Assembly (NCBI RefSeq): GCF_032854445.1
Contig: NC_088304.1
Span: forward strand, 9,003,704 to 9,067,703
Direction: 5' to 3'
DNA from: Liolophura sinensis
Taxonomy: Eukaryota > Mollusca > Polyplacophora > Chitonida > Chitonidae
Length of the DNA stretch: 64,000 nucleotides
The notes under the pieces were generated by a model. The model was not told where the DNA came from and made no database searches. It saw only the letters and a program-made list of their open reading frames with translations. The position numbers and the translations under genes were made by a program. Shown here piece after piece: positions 45,130-56,699 of this stretch (position 1 is the first letter of the stretch; each line of letters starts with the position of its first letter).

Positions 45130-47050
45130 GTTTACTTCATGAAATGTGGCTTCTCATAAGCGATCTTAACATTCTGAACTCTGACAGTGCTGACTTCTAT
45201 GTTTCCGCAGAGGGTGATACTACCCTTGCTAAAGGTAGACTCTGTGGATGCATTTTCTTTCTATGGAGAAAATAGTTCGGTGCTAAGATTCAATTCGTTG
45301 ACTACGGTGATCACTGAGTTGTTGAGATTCGTGTCTGTTAAATATTTGTGTTTATATGTCGACGAAGTGTGATGATAATCTTTTATCGACTGTCTCAGTA
45401 AGTTGCGTGCTATGATTGAAGATTCTGATATTCCTAATGTTCTTATTGGTGGTGAATGGAATGCGCATGCTTCACGCTTTTTTGGTGATGAACTTAAGTC
45501 TTACTGCTTTTGTCACGACATACGTATTTCCGACTTTGAATTCTTGCCCGCCGATTCTTACATTCATATTTCTGACGATCACGTGACAACCTCATGGTTA
45601 GATCATTTTGTTTCCTCTGTGAATGTAATCAGGGCTGTTCAATCTGTTGAGGTCTTATACGACGTTGTTTCGTCTGATCATTTTCCTGTATGTATTACTT
45701 CCAATTGTGATGCCCTATCAACGCTGAGCTACAACTCATAATCCAAAGAGTGTCGTTCCTCTGTTGATTAAAATAAAGTAAGTAATGTCGATCTTCAGAT
45801 TGTGACTGTGCTTAAATAATTTTAATGATATCTCCATTCCTTTAGAAGCTCTCCTGTGTAGGGAGTCTGATTGTACAGAGCATGCTGGTAATATTTATAG
45901 CTATTATAATGGGAGTGTACACGCTTTGTTTTCCGCTGGATCTAATTCCCTTGCTAAGTCTAGGAAACACTGTGGCTATACTGTACAAAGTATGGAATGA
46001 ATGTGTGTGTGTGTGAGCTGACATGTGAAAGGATAAATTTTACTGTATACTTAACGATGTATCTACCAAGTGTCATATGGCCGAGGTCTTCAACATTTTG
46101 TCTCAGTCAGATACATCTAATATGAATCTTATTACTCCCGATACATGACGTTATATTGTGTCTCAACTTAAACCTAAAAAATCCCCAGGGTTTGATGGTC
46201 TTTGTGCCGAACATCTGATACATGACGTTATATTGTGTCTCAACTTAAACCTAACAAATCCCCAGGTTTTGATGGTCTTTGTGCCGAACATCTGATACAT
46301 GACGTTATATTGTGTCTCAACTTAAACCTAACAAATCCCCAGGTTTTGATGGTCTTTGTGCCGAACATCTGATACATGACGTTATATTGTGTCTCAACTT
46401 AAACCTAACAAATCCCCAGGTTTTGATGGTCTTTGTGCCGAACACCTGATACATGACGTTATATTGTGTCTCAACTTAAACCTAACAAATCCCCAGGTTT
46501 TGATGGTCTTTGTGCCGAACATCTGATACATGACGTTATATTGTGTCTCAACTTAAACCTAACAAATCCCCAGGTTTTGATGGTCTTTGTGCCGAACATC
46601 TGATACATGACGTTATATTGTGTCTCATCTTAAACCTAACAAATCCCCAGGTTTTGATGGTCTTTGTGCCGAACATCTGAAATATGCCTCGGTCGCTATG
46701 TATATTCATTTATGTATGTGCCTTAATGCAATGATGATGTGTGTCACCTGATCTGAAGCGTGTCGTCATGTAGCCTATTGTTAAGTACAAATCTGGGGAC
46801 ATTACCTCTTTAGATAACTATCGCCCGATACTGTTGCCCCTGTTATCTTTAAGGTACTAGAATGCTATAACCTACTAGAATACTAGAAGTACTAGAATAA
46901 CTATGTGAAATCCAGCTGTATTACTCTGATTGTCACTTTAAATTTAAAAATGGCCATTCCACTGATCGCTGTTTTTACGTATTGAAGGAAGTTATTAATT
47001 TGTCATTTATGGCCTGTGTACTGTGAATCTATGTTCCACAAATTACAAAC
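45130..47050 (+). pseudogene. LINE with AP-type endonuclease and reverse-transcriptase fragments
   Basis: The endonuclease part is 45130-45741: YVSAEGDTTLAKGRLCG, then after a frameshift NVLIGGEWNAHASRFFGDEL, TTSWLDHFVSSVNVIRA and DVVSSDHFPVCI, matching the EEP nuclease of non-LTR retrotransposons (the SDHFP motif holds the catalytic Asp-His pair). The RT N-terminal part is at 46080-46960: LKPKKSPGFDGLCAEHL, KSGDITSLDNYRPI and KNGHSTDRCFYVLKEVI. Stops and frameshifts are common. Its motif wording differs from the LINE at the window ends, so it is another family. A possible ORF1 remnant upstream (44080-44940) is not convincing. Confidence 0.8.
46141..46679. repeat. 77-bp minisatellite inside the LINE RT, exactly 7 units
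   Basis: The unit starts ATACATGACGTTATATTGTG and ends TTTGTGCCGAACATCTG. Starts are at 46141, 46218, 46295, 46372, 46449, 46526 and 46603. Each unit carries the codons for the RT segment KP(K/N)xSPGFDGLCAEHL. Units 2-7 are almost identical; unit 1 differs most. As 77 is not a multiple of 3, the frame shifts at each unit. Confidence 0.95.
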
Positions 47051-47377
47051 CATGTTTAATAATACTTTCAGATAGTTTCTTCACTATACATATAGCTGCA
47101 GTGCTATTCTGCCAGACCAGTCTGTCGTCGGATGTTATGTTCGTCTCTTCAATGCATTTCATATGGAATGAACTGTTATGCTAAATTATGTAAGAGGCCA
47201 TTCAGAAGCTTTTGCAAATTTCTTTTCTATTCTTCTTTATGTATTGTGCTATTTATGGACCACGTGTCTGAAATAGAGTTATATATACATATATGTTAAG
47301 AAACTGTTGTGTACATGCATCTAAACATGTTTCAATATTTTGTTGTTGTGAATAACAGGTGATACTTCGGCCTCGTG

Positions 47378-47449
47378 ATGGGGTCGTTATCGATTGCTCT
47401 GTCAAAGTATGCTGTTATCTTTGCCATTTTGGCCAAACTTTCAGCTTCG
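47378..47449 (+). CDS. Exon E1: signal peptide
   Basis: 24 codons, MGSLSIALSKYAVIFAILAK then LSAS, with a hydrophobic core AVIFAIL, ending at donor TCG|GTAAGT in phase 0. The 5' acceptor AATAACAG|GTGAT at 47358 would start the exon at 47359. Confidence 0.8.
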
Positions 47450-50400
47450 GTAAGTGTTCATATTTTTTGCCATAGTGTATTAAGATAACGACCCGAATTT
47501 TGCTTTATTGAACAGTTCAGCACTTTCTTGCGTTGTTTGTTAAATAACATTAAATAAGTAAATAACTTTGATTTACAGAGATCTTTGTGTTTGCATAATA
47601 TGATTATATAATTTGCCATTTTAAGTAATTTACAACTATACTTTATTAAATAAATATGTGACAGTCACATTAAAGAATATTGTTAGGTTAAGACAACTTG
47701 CTTTACTATTGTGTTATTTGTAGTATAAAGTTGGAGTGAATTCTTCCGCGTACGAAACCATTGCCAAACCTCACAGGTTTTATGAAGTTTACTTACCTGT
47801 GTCACAGTTGCTCCATAAATCCATGGATAGTTTGAAGTTCACTAACGAATCTATGAATGTATGGGTTGAATAATTAATAGATAAGCAAATGGCTGGTCGT
47901 AAAGGATGACCGTGTAGGATGACTTTGGGTGACGTAAGGAGCTGATGTAAATTTACTCGTTTTATTTTCAGACGAAGGCGTTGTGCCCGGAGCTCCGGTC
48001 GGTAAACAGCTATTGCGAGTGTCTAGGAACTGCGGAAAGGTGGAGATGTTCGAAATATGGTGACGAGTGTAGTAACAAATATTTTGAAATATATCCATAC
48101 AGTTTGAGTCACAATTTGTACTATACCCCAAAATGTCTAAATAGTTGCGAGGGTATGTATCACCTTAACGGATCCCGTGTGTGCATGAGACAGTGCCCCG
48201 GACAGTATTACCAGGATGTCTCTCAAGACAAATTGTGTTCAGAATGCCACCCGGATTGCACCAGTTGTTTCGGCCCGTCGGAGAAGAACTGTTCTGCGTG
48301 TCGCTTTGCTCGCTTGGGACGCTCCTGTGTATCAAACTGTCCCGTGGGTTACGTTCTTGACACCTCGATACCACCTGCCACTTGTATCAGACCCGAGGAA
48401 TGTCCGGGTTACATCCTGAATTCATCATGTGTTGATCAGTGCCCGCCTGGTTTCTATCCCGTCAACACGGCTGATCCACCGAACTGCGGGGAGTGTAACT
48501 CGCTATGTAAAACATGTTCAGGGCCAGAAGATAATCAATGCCTTACCTGTTCAGAGTTCCGGCATGGTTCAGACTGTGTATCATCTTGTCCAATGAACGC
48601 ACCTTTTATCTTTAAACAAGAATGTTTTAAAGAATGCCCTGTTACTAAGGGGTGTGAAACAGTTTGTGGTAAAATGCTGCTGTGGAACAGGACTTGTGTT
48701 ACTGATTGTCCACGTTCCCAACCGTTCAATCTAATGGGGGTGTGCCAGACAACATGTCCAAGGTTTCAACACGAAAAAAAATGTGTGGATGCTTGTCCAA
48801 GAGGCAGATATCAGGATGGAAAAGATTGTGTTGAACAGTGTCCTTTAAATAAGTTTATAGATGGGGGGTCTTGCGTTCACAAATGTAAACGTCTCTCGTT
48901 TGGTCGAAGTTGCCGAGACCAGTGCCCTGGAAAAATGCCCCAAATCAATGGAACTTGTGTACATGGCTGCCCAGAAACTCTTTCCTACGTAAACCCCGAT
49001 GATAACAGCTGTGTTGCGATTTGCACGTATGTGATCTTCAGGGAGCAATGCGTGAAACAATGTCCCCATAATTACTTCCCTTCGAAGGACAGGGTGTGTG
49101 TTGTGTGTGATAGAATGTGCGATGGATGCCATGGACCAGGACCTGGAAATTGTGCTTCTTGTGAATTCTTTAACAGCAGTGGAGCGTGTGTGACGAACTG
49201 CTCCGTACATTCGTACGTGTATGAGAAAACATGCTTCCACAACTGTCCATCTGGAACTGTTTCGCTTGTAGACGACAAAGTTTGCCGTACACAGTGTCCT
49301 AACTCTTATTTCAACAACAGCGGTACCTGTGTAAAGCTCTGTCCGTCATACACTTTTAATAGAACCTGTTTCGATAGGTGCCCACGAGGAACATTCATTA
49401 TGGGAGAAAACAAGGAATGTATGAAGTGTCCACAAAAAATGCCATTTTCTTTCCAGGGAAATTGCTTAGATGCTTGTCCTGACATCTCGCCTTACCACCG
49501 AAAAGGGTCCTCGATCTGTCTCGAAGAATGTCCATTGGATACTACTCATATTCCGGGAGAAAGAATCTGCCACAAGTTAGAAGGTTCTCAGGTAAAGATT
49601 GTCCATGTCGTTTCAAGGCTTTGATTTCCGAGGCATGCACAAAAGATAGACCTTTCACTGAGAGAGGGTAGAGCACCTGTGAGTGAAAAAATCACCACCT
49701 GTGTTTATTACTCCCACTCCTATCTATTTACCTTATTGTAATAGCCATTTTGTCCGTCTGTCCGTCCGTATTAGTTTCTGGGCTATATGTCCAGTCGTTT
49801 TCCACGTTTAGTCCTAGTTTTTGGTGGATATATAGATACACCGATGACGGCGTGTCACGACGGCGTGTCACATTTGTTGATGTGGTCGGTTGTCATAGTA
49901 ACCACATAGCCATTTCCCTTATATATACTATATAAATAGATATGATTTCGTGTCCGGGCTACAACGCCAATTGTTTTCGTCGTAGAGCTTCATTTTTACA
50001 GATTTTTTTACATAAATAGATGAGTATGTGTCCCGACTCAGACCTGTCCATTTGCGCGGGAATTTCCTTCTTTATATATAATTAATCAAATAATAATCAG
50101 CAGAACTCACTGAGCATGATTTCAATTCTGATTGCTGTGTAAATGTATAATAAACAGCCTGGCGAGTGATGTAAGGTTTTATGTCTAGAAATATTCTGAT
50201 ACATGTGTATTAACATTTTTTTAAAATATAAATATTAACCGTACGACGTATTAGTTCAGTGGGAAAAAAGATGTTTATTAACAATGCGTTTCCTATTTTT
50301 TGGTAGTAGTTTTGCAGTGTGTATGCAGTTAAGCTTTCATCTCATTTGAACAACTCAAATGATCATATTTAATAATCAACAGATCAATCAAACGAGAATA

Positions 50401-53400
50401 AAGTCGAGATATTCAGATGCACAATTATGACTTTTCCCGAAATAATATTCTTTATTGCTTCTATCATTGTGTGCAATGGATTGACTTAGTTGCCACAGTT
50501 ATACGGAAATGTAAGATCTCTAATTATACATTTTGCAGGTAACGAGGGTATGCCCTAAAATTACCAAGATGTACACAGATGACAGGTGTAAGTGTTCAGA
50601 TTATTTTGCCAAATGCAAGTCTGAGGGTGCAAGTTGTGACGGCGTGTATATGAAAATAACAGATGATTGCTGGAATGGAAAGGAAAGGTGTGACTTTGGT
50701 AGTTGTCTGTCTAGCTGTGTCGGTCTTTACAAAATATACGGCACCCGGATTTGTGTAACAAGATGTCCTCACGGTTACCACGATAGCAACAGAGGGCCGT
50801 GGCTATGTTTCCCATGTCATCCATTGTGCGACGGTTGTTTTGGGCCTTTAAATTCTCATTGCTCTGCATGTAGGTTTGCCGCCCTAGGAGTGACATGTGT
50901 ATCAAAATGCCCCACCAGATATTTAAATCCTAAAACTAAGCATTGTACAGACCACTGCCCATATATCATTTTTAAGCAACAGTGCTTACTTCGCTGTCCC
51001 CGTGGCTATTTTAGATCCCAAAACCAGTGTAGTGAGTGTGATAATATGTGCGATACTTGTCATGGTCCTGGGGTAAACAACTGTGATTCATGTCGACATT
51101 TCAACAACAACGGTATATGTGTCCAGCAGTGCCCTAAGTACACTTATGAGAAAATGTGTGTAGACAAATGCCCCGATGGGACAGCTCTCTACAGTCCGGG
51201 AAAAACCTGCTTGAAGTTGTGCCCTGACGACATGCCGTTTTCTTTTCATCAAAAATGCTTAAAGATTTGTCCCCCAGAATCTCCTTTGCATGAAAAGGGA
51301 AAACAGCTCTGCGTTGGAGAATGTCCCCAGTACACAGCACATTCTCCGGAGGACACACTTTGTCGAGACCGGTGTCCGGAGCTCAGACCAATGAAACTGG
51401 ACGGCGTTTGTGTGGAGGAATGCCCTTCGTCTAAGAATATGACCTACATGGAAACGTGTTTAACAGGCTGCCCAGCGAAGACCATCATTAAGGCCGGCAC
51501 AAACATCTGCATTCCTTGTCCACCTGATCGTTTCTTGTACCATGACGATTGTGTATCTAAATGTCCGTTCTTTTCAGCAGGTGAAGAACAGAGATGTCAA
51601 GAGAACTTCCGCATGCTTTTGATATGGTTGTCCATAAGTATTTTGTTCGCTTTATCTCTGTGGTTCTATAAAAAACGTGCCATTGATTCGGTAAAGAGTC
51701 TGAAGAAGGCAAAGCAGGACAAAGATAAGGTAGGTTGTTATTGTTGACTAAGCAAAGCCATTGTTCTGCCTAAGCCATGCTCCAAGGGACGCGTGAGCCC
51801 AAGGGACGCGTGAGCCCAAGGGACTCGTGATTTCTAGTAATTCTACGGCCAGTTACGGCTAATAAATTGCAATTTACATCACGGCATGTTTTTTTTACCA
51901 AATTCTCCTTAAGCCAAGGTGCTGAAACGTTAGCAGTTGTACTGCACCACCAGATCACAACCTCACCAAAGCTCCGTGAATTTCCTGTGAGAACACACAG
52001 AGATATCTGTACAAAATTACGGAAATCTGATTAATATGGAGACTGATGTTAGTATAGATTTAAAAAGGCCACAACTCACAAGCAAGGGTCACTATGGTCT
52101 TCTCCGCAAACACCATGGGTTTTACATTTAATAGAGTCAAAGCCACAGCGGTGAAAAATGCGGCTAGCTATATGCACATTATGGGCATTAATATTCAAAT
52201 TGATGCAAGGATAGACCTGAAAAGACTATATATGCGATGGCAACATTTCTTACTCCTAGGGACGTTTAGAAAAAAATCTTTCATAATTTTTTCCCACCTT
52301 TTAACTGGGTTAACCATGCATTTTTGTTGAGGAACCAGTATTTGCGATTTCTCTACATAACAGCACAAATGATGCTCGGCATTACCAGGCAGCCAACTTT
52401 GTAAATCACCTTCTCACCTTATGAAGGGGTCAGAAGCCTGCCGTACACTACTGCTCAAAGAAGCCTTCACATCGTACACATATGACTAATTAAGATAATC
52501 CAGAATGACCAATGAAAACTTCTGTGCCCCTATAAGCAAACCCCGGCATCATTGAATAACACTTATTTCGTCGCTTTTCACTCTCAGCAGAAAACCAAGC
52601 ATATTTTGACAACCTATAATGGATGGATTCCAGTGGCCTGTCATAGAATAAATACCACTCATTCACCTGTAGAGAATGGAAACTGTGTTGATGAAATTGA
52701 TTTATATTGCTTTCCAGATATTTCACGAGGTCGATATTGAGTATTTGGAAGCATCTGATGTGACAATGGATACCACAGGTGGTGCCTCGGATGAGGTTAA
52801 CATCACCGGTAATATCACGGTGCCATTACAGTCAAGGAATGAAACGATGGAGAGTCTAATCCAGTGCTATGATAACAGAGCTCCAGATTACTCTGACGAT
52901 ATCGCCCCCAAATCCGGTAAACTAACACCAACGTCTATTTATCTCCGATCTCCAATATCTACCACTAGGACGACGTGTGTTGCTCAGGAATCGACAACAA
53001 TCCCAGATTCTGCAGCAGCGACTACAGGTTGGCCCTTCCCAACGAAGACGCAAATCCACCAGGAGCAATCTGGTACTTCGAACTTATTGCCAGCTTTTCA
53101 ACCTGCATTATCCAGGCGTTTCCTCTCTGGAGGGGCTCTACCATGGCCGACAGCTTCCTCTCTACACTCGGCTTCTCATGCAGAGCTGTCATTGTCTTCT
53201 GATCAAAATGATGGGAAGGTGTTCGAGTACACCTCTCCCAGCTTACACCAGGTAAAATCATATGATCCTGTAACATACTGTTGCGTGACGACAGCCCTAA
53301 CCGCCAACACTCAACGAGATACAACGCTGGAATGCTTGAATGGAATTATCGAGCTACATAGCGATCAACCAGTTGGAGAATACAAGAATGCCAGTTCTGT

Positions 53401-53743
53401 GGAACCTGAAGCTGAGTCCAGACACACTGAGGATGATCCATCTTACAGTGACAGCGGGATTTCTAAACAGCCACCGACTGGTAAGCTCCTCACTTCTACA
53501 GGCATACCAGACGATAAAGAAGTAAATATGTTCCCGGACAGAAACAGTTCGGGGACTCTGACATCAGCTAAAACATTCGATCCATACAGACAGCAGCCCG
53601 TTTCTAAGAAACAGTTTAACGAATGTGAGCAACTCAGTGGGCTACCACAAGGTGATATAAACAGTCTAGTGGAAATGAAGCCTTCTGGCACAATGTCTGA
53701 TATTCCTCATCATAATCACGATTTGGAGGAAACCTTTGTGTAA
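47378..53743 (+). CDS. Furin-repeat type I membrane receptor, kinase-less (~1302 aa)
   Basis: Coding exons: E1 47378-47449, E2 47972-49591, E3 50539-51729, E4 52718-53743; every join is phase 0 with good GT-AG borders. Predicted order: signal peptide (residues 1-24), cysteine-rich block 1 (25-564), block 2 (565-~920), transmembrane helix (~923-941), cytoplasmic tail (~942-1302). Both blocks consist of CxxCHPxCxxCFGPxxxxCSACR and CxxxCPxG repeats as in furin, insulin and EGF receptor cysteine-rich regions, with many N-glycosylation sites. No L domain and no kinase are present. The tail has YDN and YKN (Grb2-SH2-like) and ends ETFV, a class I PDZ ligand. A cell-surface receptor or adhesion protein is likely; the ligand is unknown. 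An acceptor at 47358 suggests an upstream 5'UTR exon. Confidence 0.85.
47972..49591 (+). CDS. Exon E2: cysteine-rich block 1 (540 codons)
   Basis: Acceptor ACTCGTTTTATTTTCAG, donor TCTCAG|GTAAAG. It opens with TKALCPELRSVNSYCECLG, then a GMYHLNGSRVCMRQCPG segment, a CHPDCTSCFGPSEKNCSACR furin-type knot, a second knot CNSLCKTCSGPEDNQCLTCS, a run of CPxxxxxxxxxC units, and a third knot CDRMCDGCHGPGPGNCASCE. If the donor is not used, the frame runs eight codons further to TGA at 49622, giving a secreted form. Confidence 0.85.
49592..50538 (+). other. Intron E2-E3
   Basis: No coding frame continues. I found no second signal-peptide exon here, which argues against a separate tandem gene starting before E3. 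Confidence 0.6.
50539..51729 (+). CDS. Exon E3: cysteine-rich block 2 plus transmembrane helix (397 codons)
   Basis: Acceptor ATACATTTTGCAG, donor GATAAG|GTAGGT. It begins VTRVCPKITKMYTDDRCKCS, parallel to the start of E2, then CFPCHPLCDGCFGPLNSHCS, CSECDNMCDTCHGPGVNNCD and CPDDMPFSFHQKCLKICPPE, each with a clear counterpart in E2. The helix MLLIWLSISILFALSLWFY (residues 923-941) is followed by the basic stop-transfer KKR and a lysine-rich linker. Block 2 is shorter than block 1, having fewer middle CP repeats. Confidence 0.87.
51755..51935 (-). repeat. Dispersed repeat family C with an 18-bp triplication, in intron E3-E4
   Basis: The minus-strand family-C body includes (plus strand) AATAAATTGCAATTTACATC and CTTAAGCCAAGGTGCTG. 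Within it AAGGGACGCGTGAGCCC is repeated about three times at 51783-51830. Confidence 0.6.
51936..52717 (+). other. Rest of intron E3-E4
   Basis: AT-rich, no separate gene. Ends at the acceptor TTTATATTGCTTTCCAG. Confidence 0.6.
52718..53743 (+). CDS. Exon E4: cytoplasmic tail (341 codons)
   Basis: Begins IFHEVDIEYLEASDV in phase 0 with E3 and ends ...HDLEETFV. It is rich in Ser, Thr, Pro, Gln and Asp and has no folded domain I recognise. Tyrosines in signalling-like contexts: EYLEA (970), CYDNRA (1012), DYSDD (1019), IYLRSP (1036), EYTSP (1132), EYKNAS (1183), SYSDSGIS (1204). YDN and YKN fit the Grb2-type pYxN pattern. SYSDSGIS resembles a phospho-degron only loosely. Confidence 0.8.
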   Translation: MFHEVDIEYLEASDVTMDTTGGASDEVNITGNITVPLQSRNETMESLIQCYDNRAPDYSDDIAPKSGKLTPTSIYLRSPISTTRTTCVAQESTTIPDSAAATTGWPFPTKTQIHQEQSGTSNLLPAFQPALSRRFLSGGALPWPTASSLHSASHAELSLSSDQNDGKVFEYTSPSLHQVKSYDPVTYCCVTTALTANTQRDTTLECLNGIIELHSDQPVGEYKNASSVEPEAESRHTEDDPSYSDSGISKQPPTGKLLTSTGIPDDKEVNMFPDRNSSGTLTSAKTFDPYRQQPVSKKQFNECEQLSGLPQGDINSLVEMKPSGTMSDIPHHNHDLEETFV

Positions 53744-53854
53744 ACTTGAACACAATCTGCACCGGTTAAGTAGCCGAAAGAACGGTGAACTGCTTTCCAT
53801 GTGTACAATATAACTACAGTCCTCAGGTCACGGTGAAATGCGTCAAAGATTTGA

Positions 53855-54345
53855 AATGACTTAAACCAGTATTCTGCTGGTGGGCTAACCATCCACGAGA
53901 CCTAATCCCTTTGCATTGTTTCAGTGTGATTGTATGCTAAAAATGTGATGATAACATTTTGATTAATTCTAGACTAGTGACGAATGATAAATTGCAATTA
54001 ACATCACTGTATTGTTTTACCTAATTCTGCTTAAGCCTTGGTGCTATGGGACGTACAAATTGCTAATATTTATGCCTACACATAAACAGTTAGAGTAAAA
54101 CCCTGACTAAGGTGAATCGACAAGAGGCCGTGTTTCACCGGTTACGTGTGACCATTTGCCAGCTGTCACAATGTTGTCGCTCCTCTGGCTTTGTTCTCTG
54201 TGCTGTGCGTCTTTTATTTATATTTCAATGTGATCATTTGCTACTTTTTAAGCATTTACATGAACAGTTAGAATAAAACCGTAAACTGAGGTAAATTGAC
54301 AAAGAGCCTGTGTTTCGCCGGTTACGTATGACCATTTGTTAAATA
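53855..54345 (-). repeat. Two family-C copies downstream of the receptor gene
   Basis: The plus strand shows TATTCTGCTGGTGGGCTAA, AAATTGCAATTAACATCACT, TTCTGCTTAAGCCTTGGTGC, ACAGTTAGAGTAAAACCC and GGTAAATTGACAAAGAGCC in reverse family order; the second, partial copy starts near 54230. Confidence 0.7.
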
Positions 54346-54526
54346 TCAGACTGTCTTGTTTTACTTTATGAGCTATTAGTATTTTATATATTGACGGATT
54401 AGTCTCCACAGCTCTCGTAACTTGCCATGTTTTAGGGTCGAATCCAACTCCAGTTCTGATTACAGCGTAACGTGATGGATTTTGTTATGGAGCAATTACT
54501 GATTATTGCGATTTGAAATAAACCGC

Positions 54527-54795
54527 TTCGGTGGTCTAGTGGATAAAGCGCCCGCCTCGAATTCGGGAGAGACCTGGGAAGAAACCAGGATCGAGTTATA
54601 CCGAAGACTCTAAAACAGCTCTTTGCAGTAATCAACATCGAGAGGTTAGAGAAAGTACTTAAGACTGGTTGGCCTGCTGTCTTTATAACGTGATTGGGTT
54701 GGGTGTCATGCCTGGTGTCTTCGGCATGATACTTTAGTAGTTGCAGGATTTTGGCGGGATGGGCTTGTCCTGTCACATGAGAACAGAGCATACAT
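54527..54795 (+). mobile_element. tRNA-derived SINE, second family (E)
   Basis: The head GGTGGTCTAGTGGATAAAGC + GCCCGCCTCGAATTCGGGAG resembles a tRNA gene with an A box. It is followed by the family body GGTTGGCCTGCTGTCTTTAT, GGGTGTCATGCCTGGTGTCT and TCGGCATGATACTTTAGTAG. I do not call it a functional tRNA because the acceptor stem and T arm do not close. Confidence 0.75.
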
Positions 54796-56640
54796 ACTCA
54801 CCTGAGGACTCCTCGTCGTGATATGACCCAAAAAATTGTCAAGTACGACTTAAATCTGGACCATCTGAACGACATAAACATTCCATGGTGCCAAAGCTAC
54901 ATGTGACAGGTGGTCACAATGATTATGTTGAGTTATCTCCCCTTCTTAGCCCTCTGCCCGTGGAAGATATATGCTGATGCAGCATCGTTCAGCGATGCAG
55001 ATTGGTGTTTGAAGGTTTGTTGATTTGTTATTTTCTTAATGTTTCCAGTTTTTTTTTAGCTCTAAACACCGTTGTGGTATTTGAAAGGAACTGTTCATTG
55101 TGCGATCCATTATCGGATTTCACTGACAAAGTGTAGTGAGAGAGAGCGATAATGTAGTTCCGGACTTGTTCGCTGTTGTAAAGGTGTTGTTGACGGCGGG
55201 AAATCTTGTCAGATGCCATGATTAAATAACTATGTAACTGTAAATATTAGCATGAGCTGAACACGTTATAGTATGTAACTGAGAAGGAAATATTTACTGC
55301 TGGTAGACCTGCTGGCTTTTTTGTGAATGTTTTTGTGAACATGCTATCGTTGCTATGAATGCAGGGAGTCTGAACGCTGTCAAATGCCGACACTCCGCAT
55401 TTGCTTTATTGTCATAGGGTAATAGTGAATTAAACCTTTCTTAATTTGCTGACTTATTGCTATTGCTGGGTGTACTGGCTGTGTTGTAAACAGGGAACTA
55501 ATCAGTATAGTTTTATGTAACGTACACTGTAAAAAAAACCATTACACTGTAAAAACATGTGTGACTGTGAGATGTCACTTTTGTTCTCTTATAGCTGTAA
55601 CCAGCATTATTCTGCCTGCCTTTGATGCTTTGATCAGTCTTCATGATGAGCAGTGATGTAATTTTGCTAGCATTTGATGATTATTTCTAATTAAGAGATT
55701 AGATGTACAATTAAATGTATTGCATAATGATGCATTTGTGGTTAAGATGTATACTGCGCATGTTCATTTCTCTGAGCTAACTGAATGTACACTCAATAGG
55801 ATTTAGTTGTAATTCAGATGTGTGTGTAAGGTGGTTGAAATACTGGTGTAGTATAGCATTTAGTGCATTTAAACTGTTGTGGAACCATGGATGTTTCAGT
55901 GAGGGCCACTGTAGTTAGTGAACCCCGTTCGGTTTGAAAGTTTGGAAGTTATGGGTCATCACATCCGTCCATGTACATGTATATAGTGTTCATTATAACT
56001 TAATGTAGGTTACAGTTAGATCTAATTGATATTGAGGTGTTCTCGTTATTAACCGAGTGCCATAATGGTTCCATTTCATTTCATTAATGGTCTACAACCA
56101 TGTAGCTGCAAATATTTTCTTTTGTTTCAAAATTTCTTGAAATCTTTACCTGATATAAATGTAGTTTTGGAGTTGATAGTTATTTCATCAAATGCCGATA
56201 TTGCATGGCAGGACTAAAGTGCAGGGTCAATGATATTTTGAGGATTGACACCAGTAAACTCATGACTCTAAGTTAATAAGGTTCTATAAGTGAATTAAGT
56301 TTCTGATAATCCGTGTCATTCGCTCTACAGTATACCAAAATACTGCGCAATAATGTATGTGAATGTTTTTTTTTTCGGGTAACTACTATGTTGTACTCAG
56401 GTGATTGACTTAGTGTGATTAATTGCTTTGAATAGCTCCCGATAAAGCGGTATTGATACATTCGGTATACTGAGAGGTTATGAGTTCTAGGTGCAGTGTT
56501 TTTGCAGAGAACTAATTACATTGTTCTGTTATTATACAGGCTCCATGAGGTACCCGACCCTGGGCACTTTTTTCCATGTTTCACTGTCACTGAATAAACT
56601 TGACCATGCACAGCAGCCATGATGATGTCTTTATTATTTG
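54796..56640. other. Intergenic DNA, one unexplained minus-strand frame
   Basis: AT-rich. The minus-strand frame at 55219-55028 (MASDKISRRQQHLYNSEQVR..., 63 codons) has protein-like charge patterning and starts with ATG, but has no recognised domain, splice border or neighbour that supports it. Confidence 0.35.
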
Positions 56641-56699
56641 GTGACATTTCCTCCAAGAATGGATTTAACCGGTCACCTACAGCAGTGTAAGAGGAGAAA

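Noticed and set aside
48165-49278. Several 60-130-codon minus-strand frames under the receptor exons
   Set aside because: They are antisense shadows of the cysteine-rich coding sequence.
54527-54600. Functional tRNA gene
   Set aside because: An A-box-like head is present, but the acceptor and T stems do not pair and a SINE body follows. The same reasoning applies to the SINE head at 15906.
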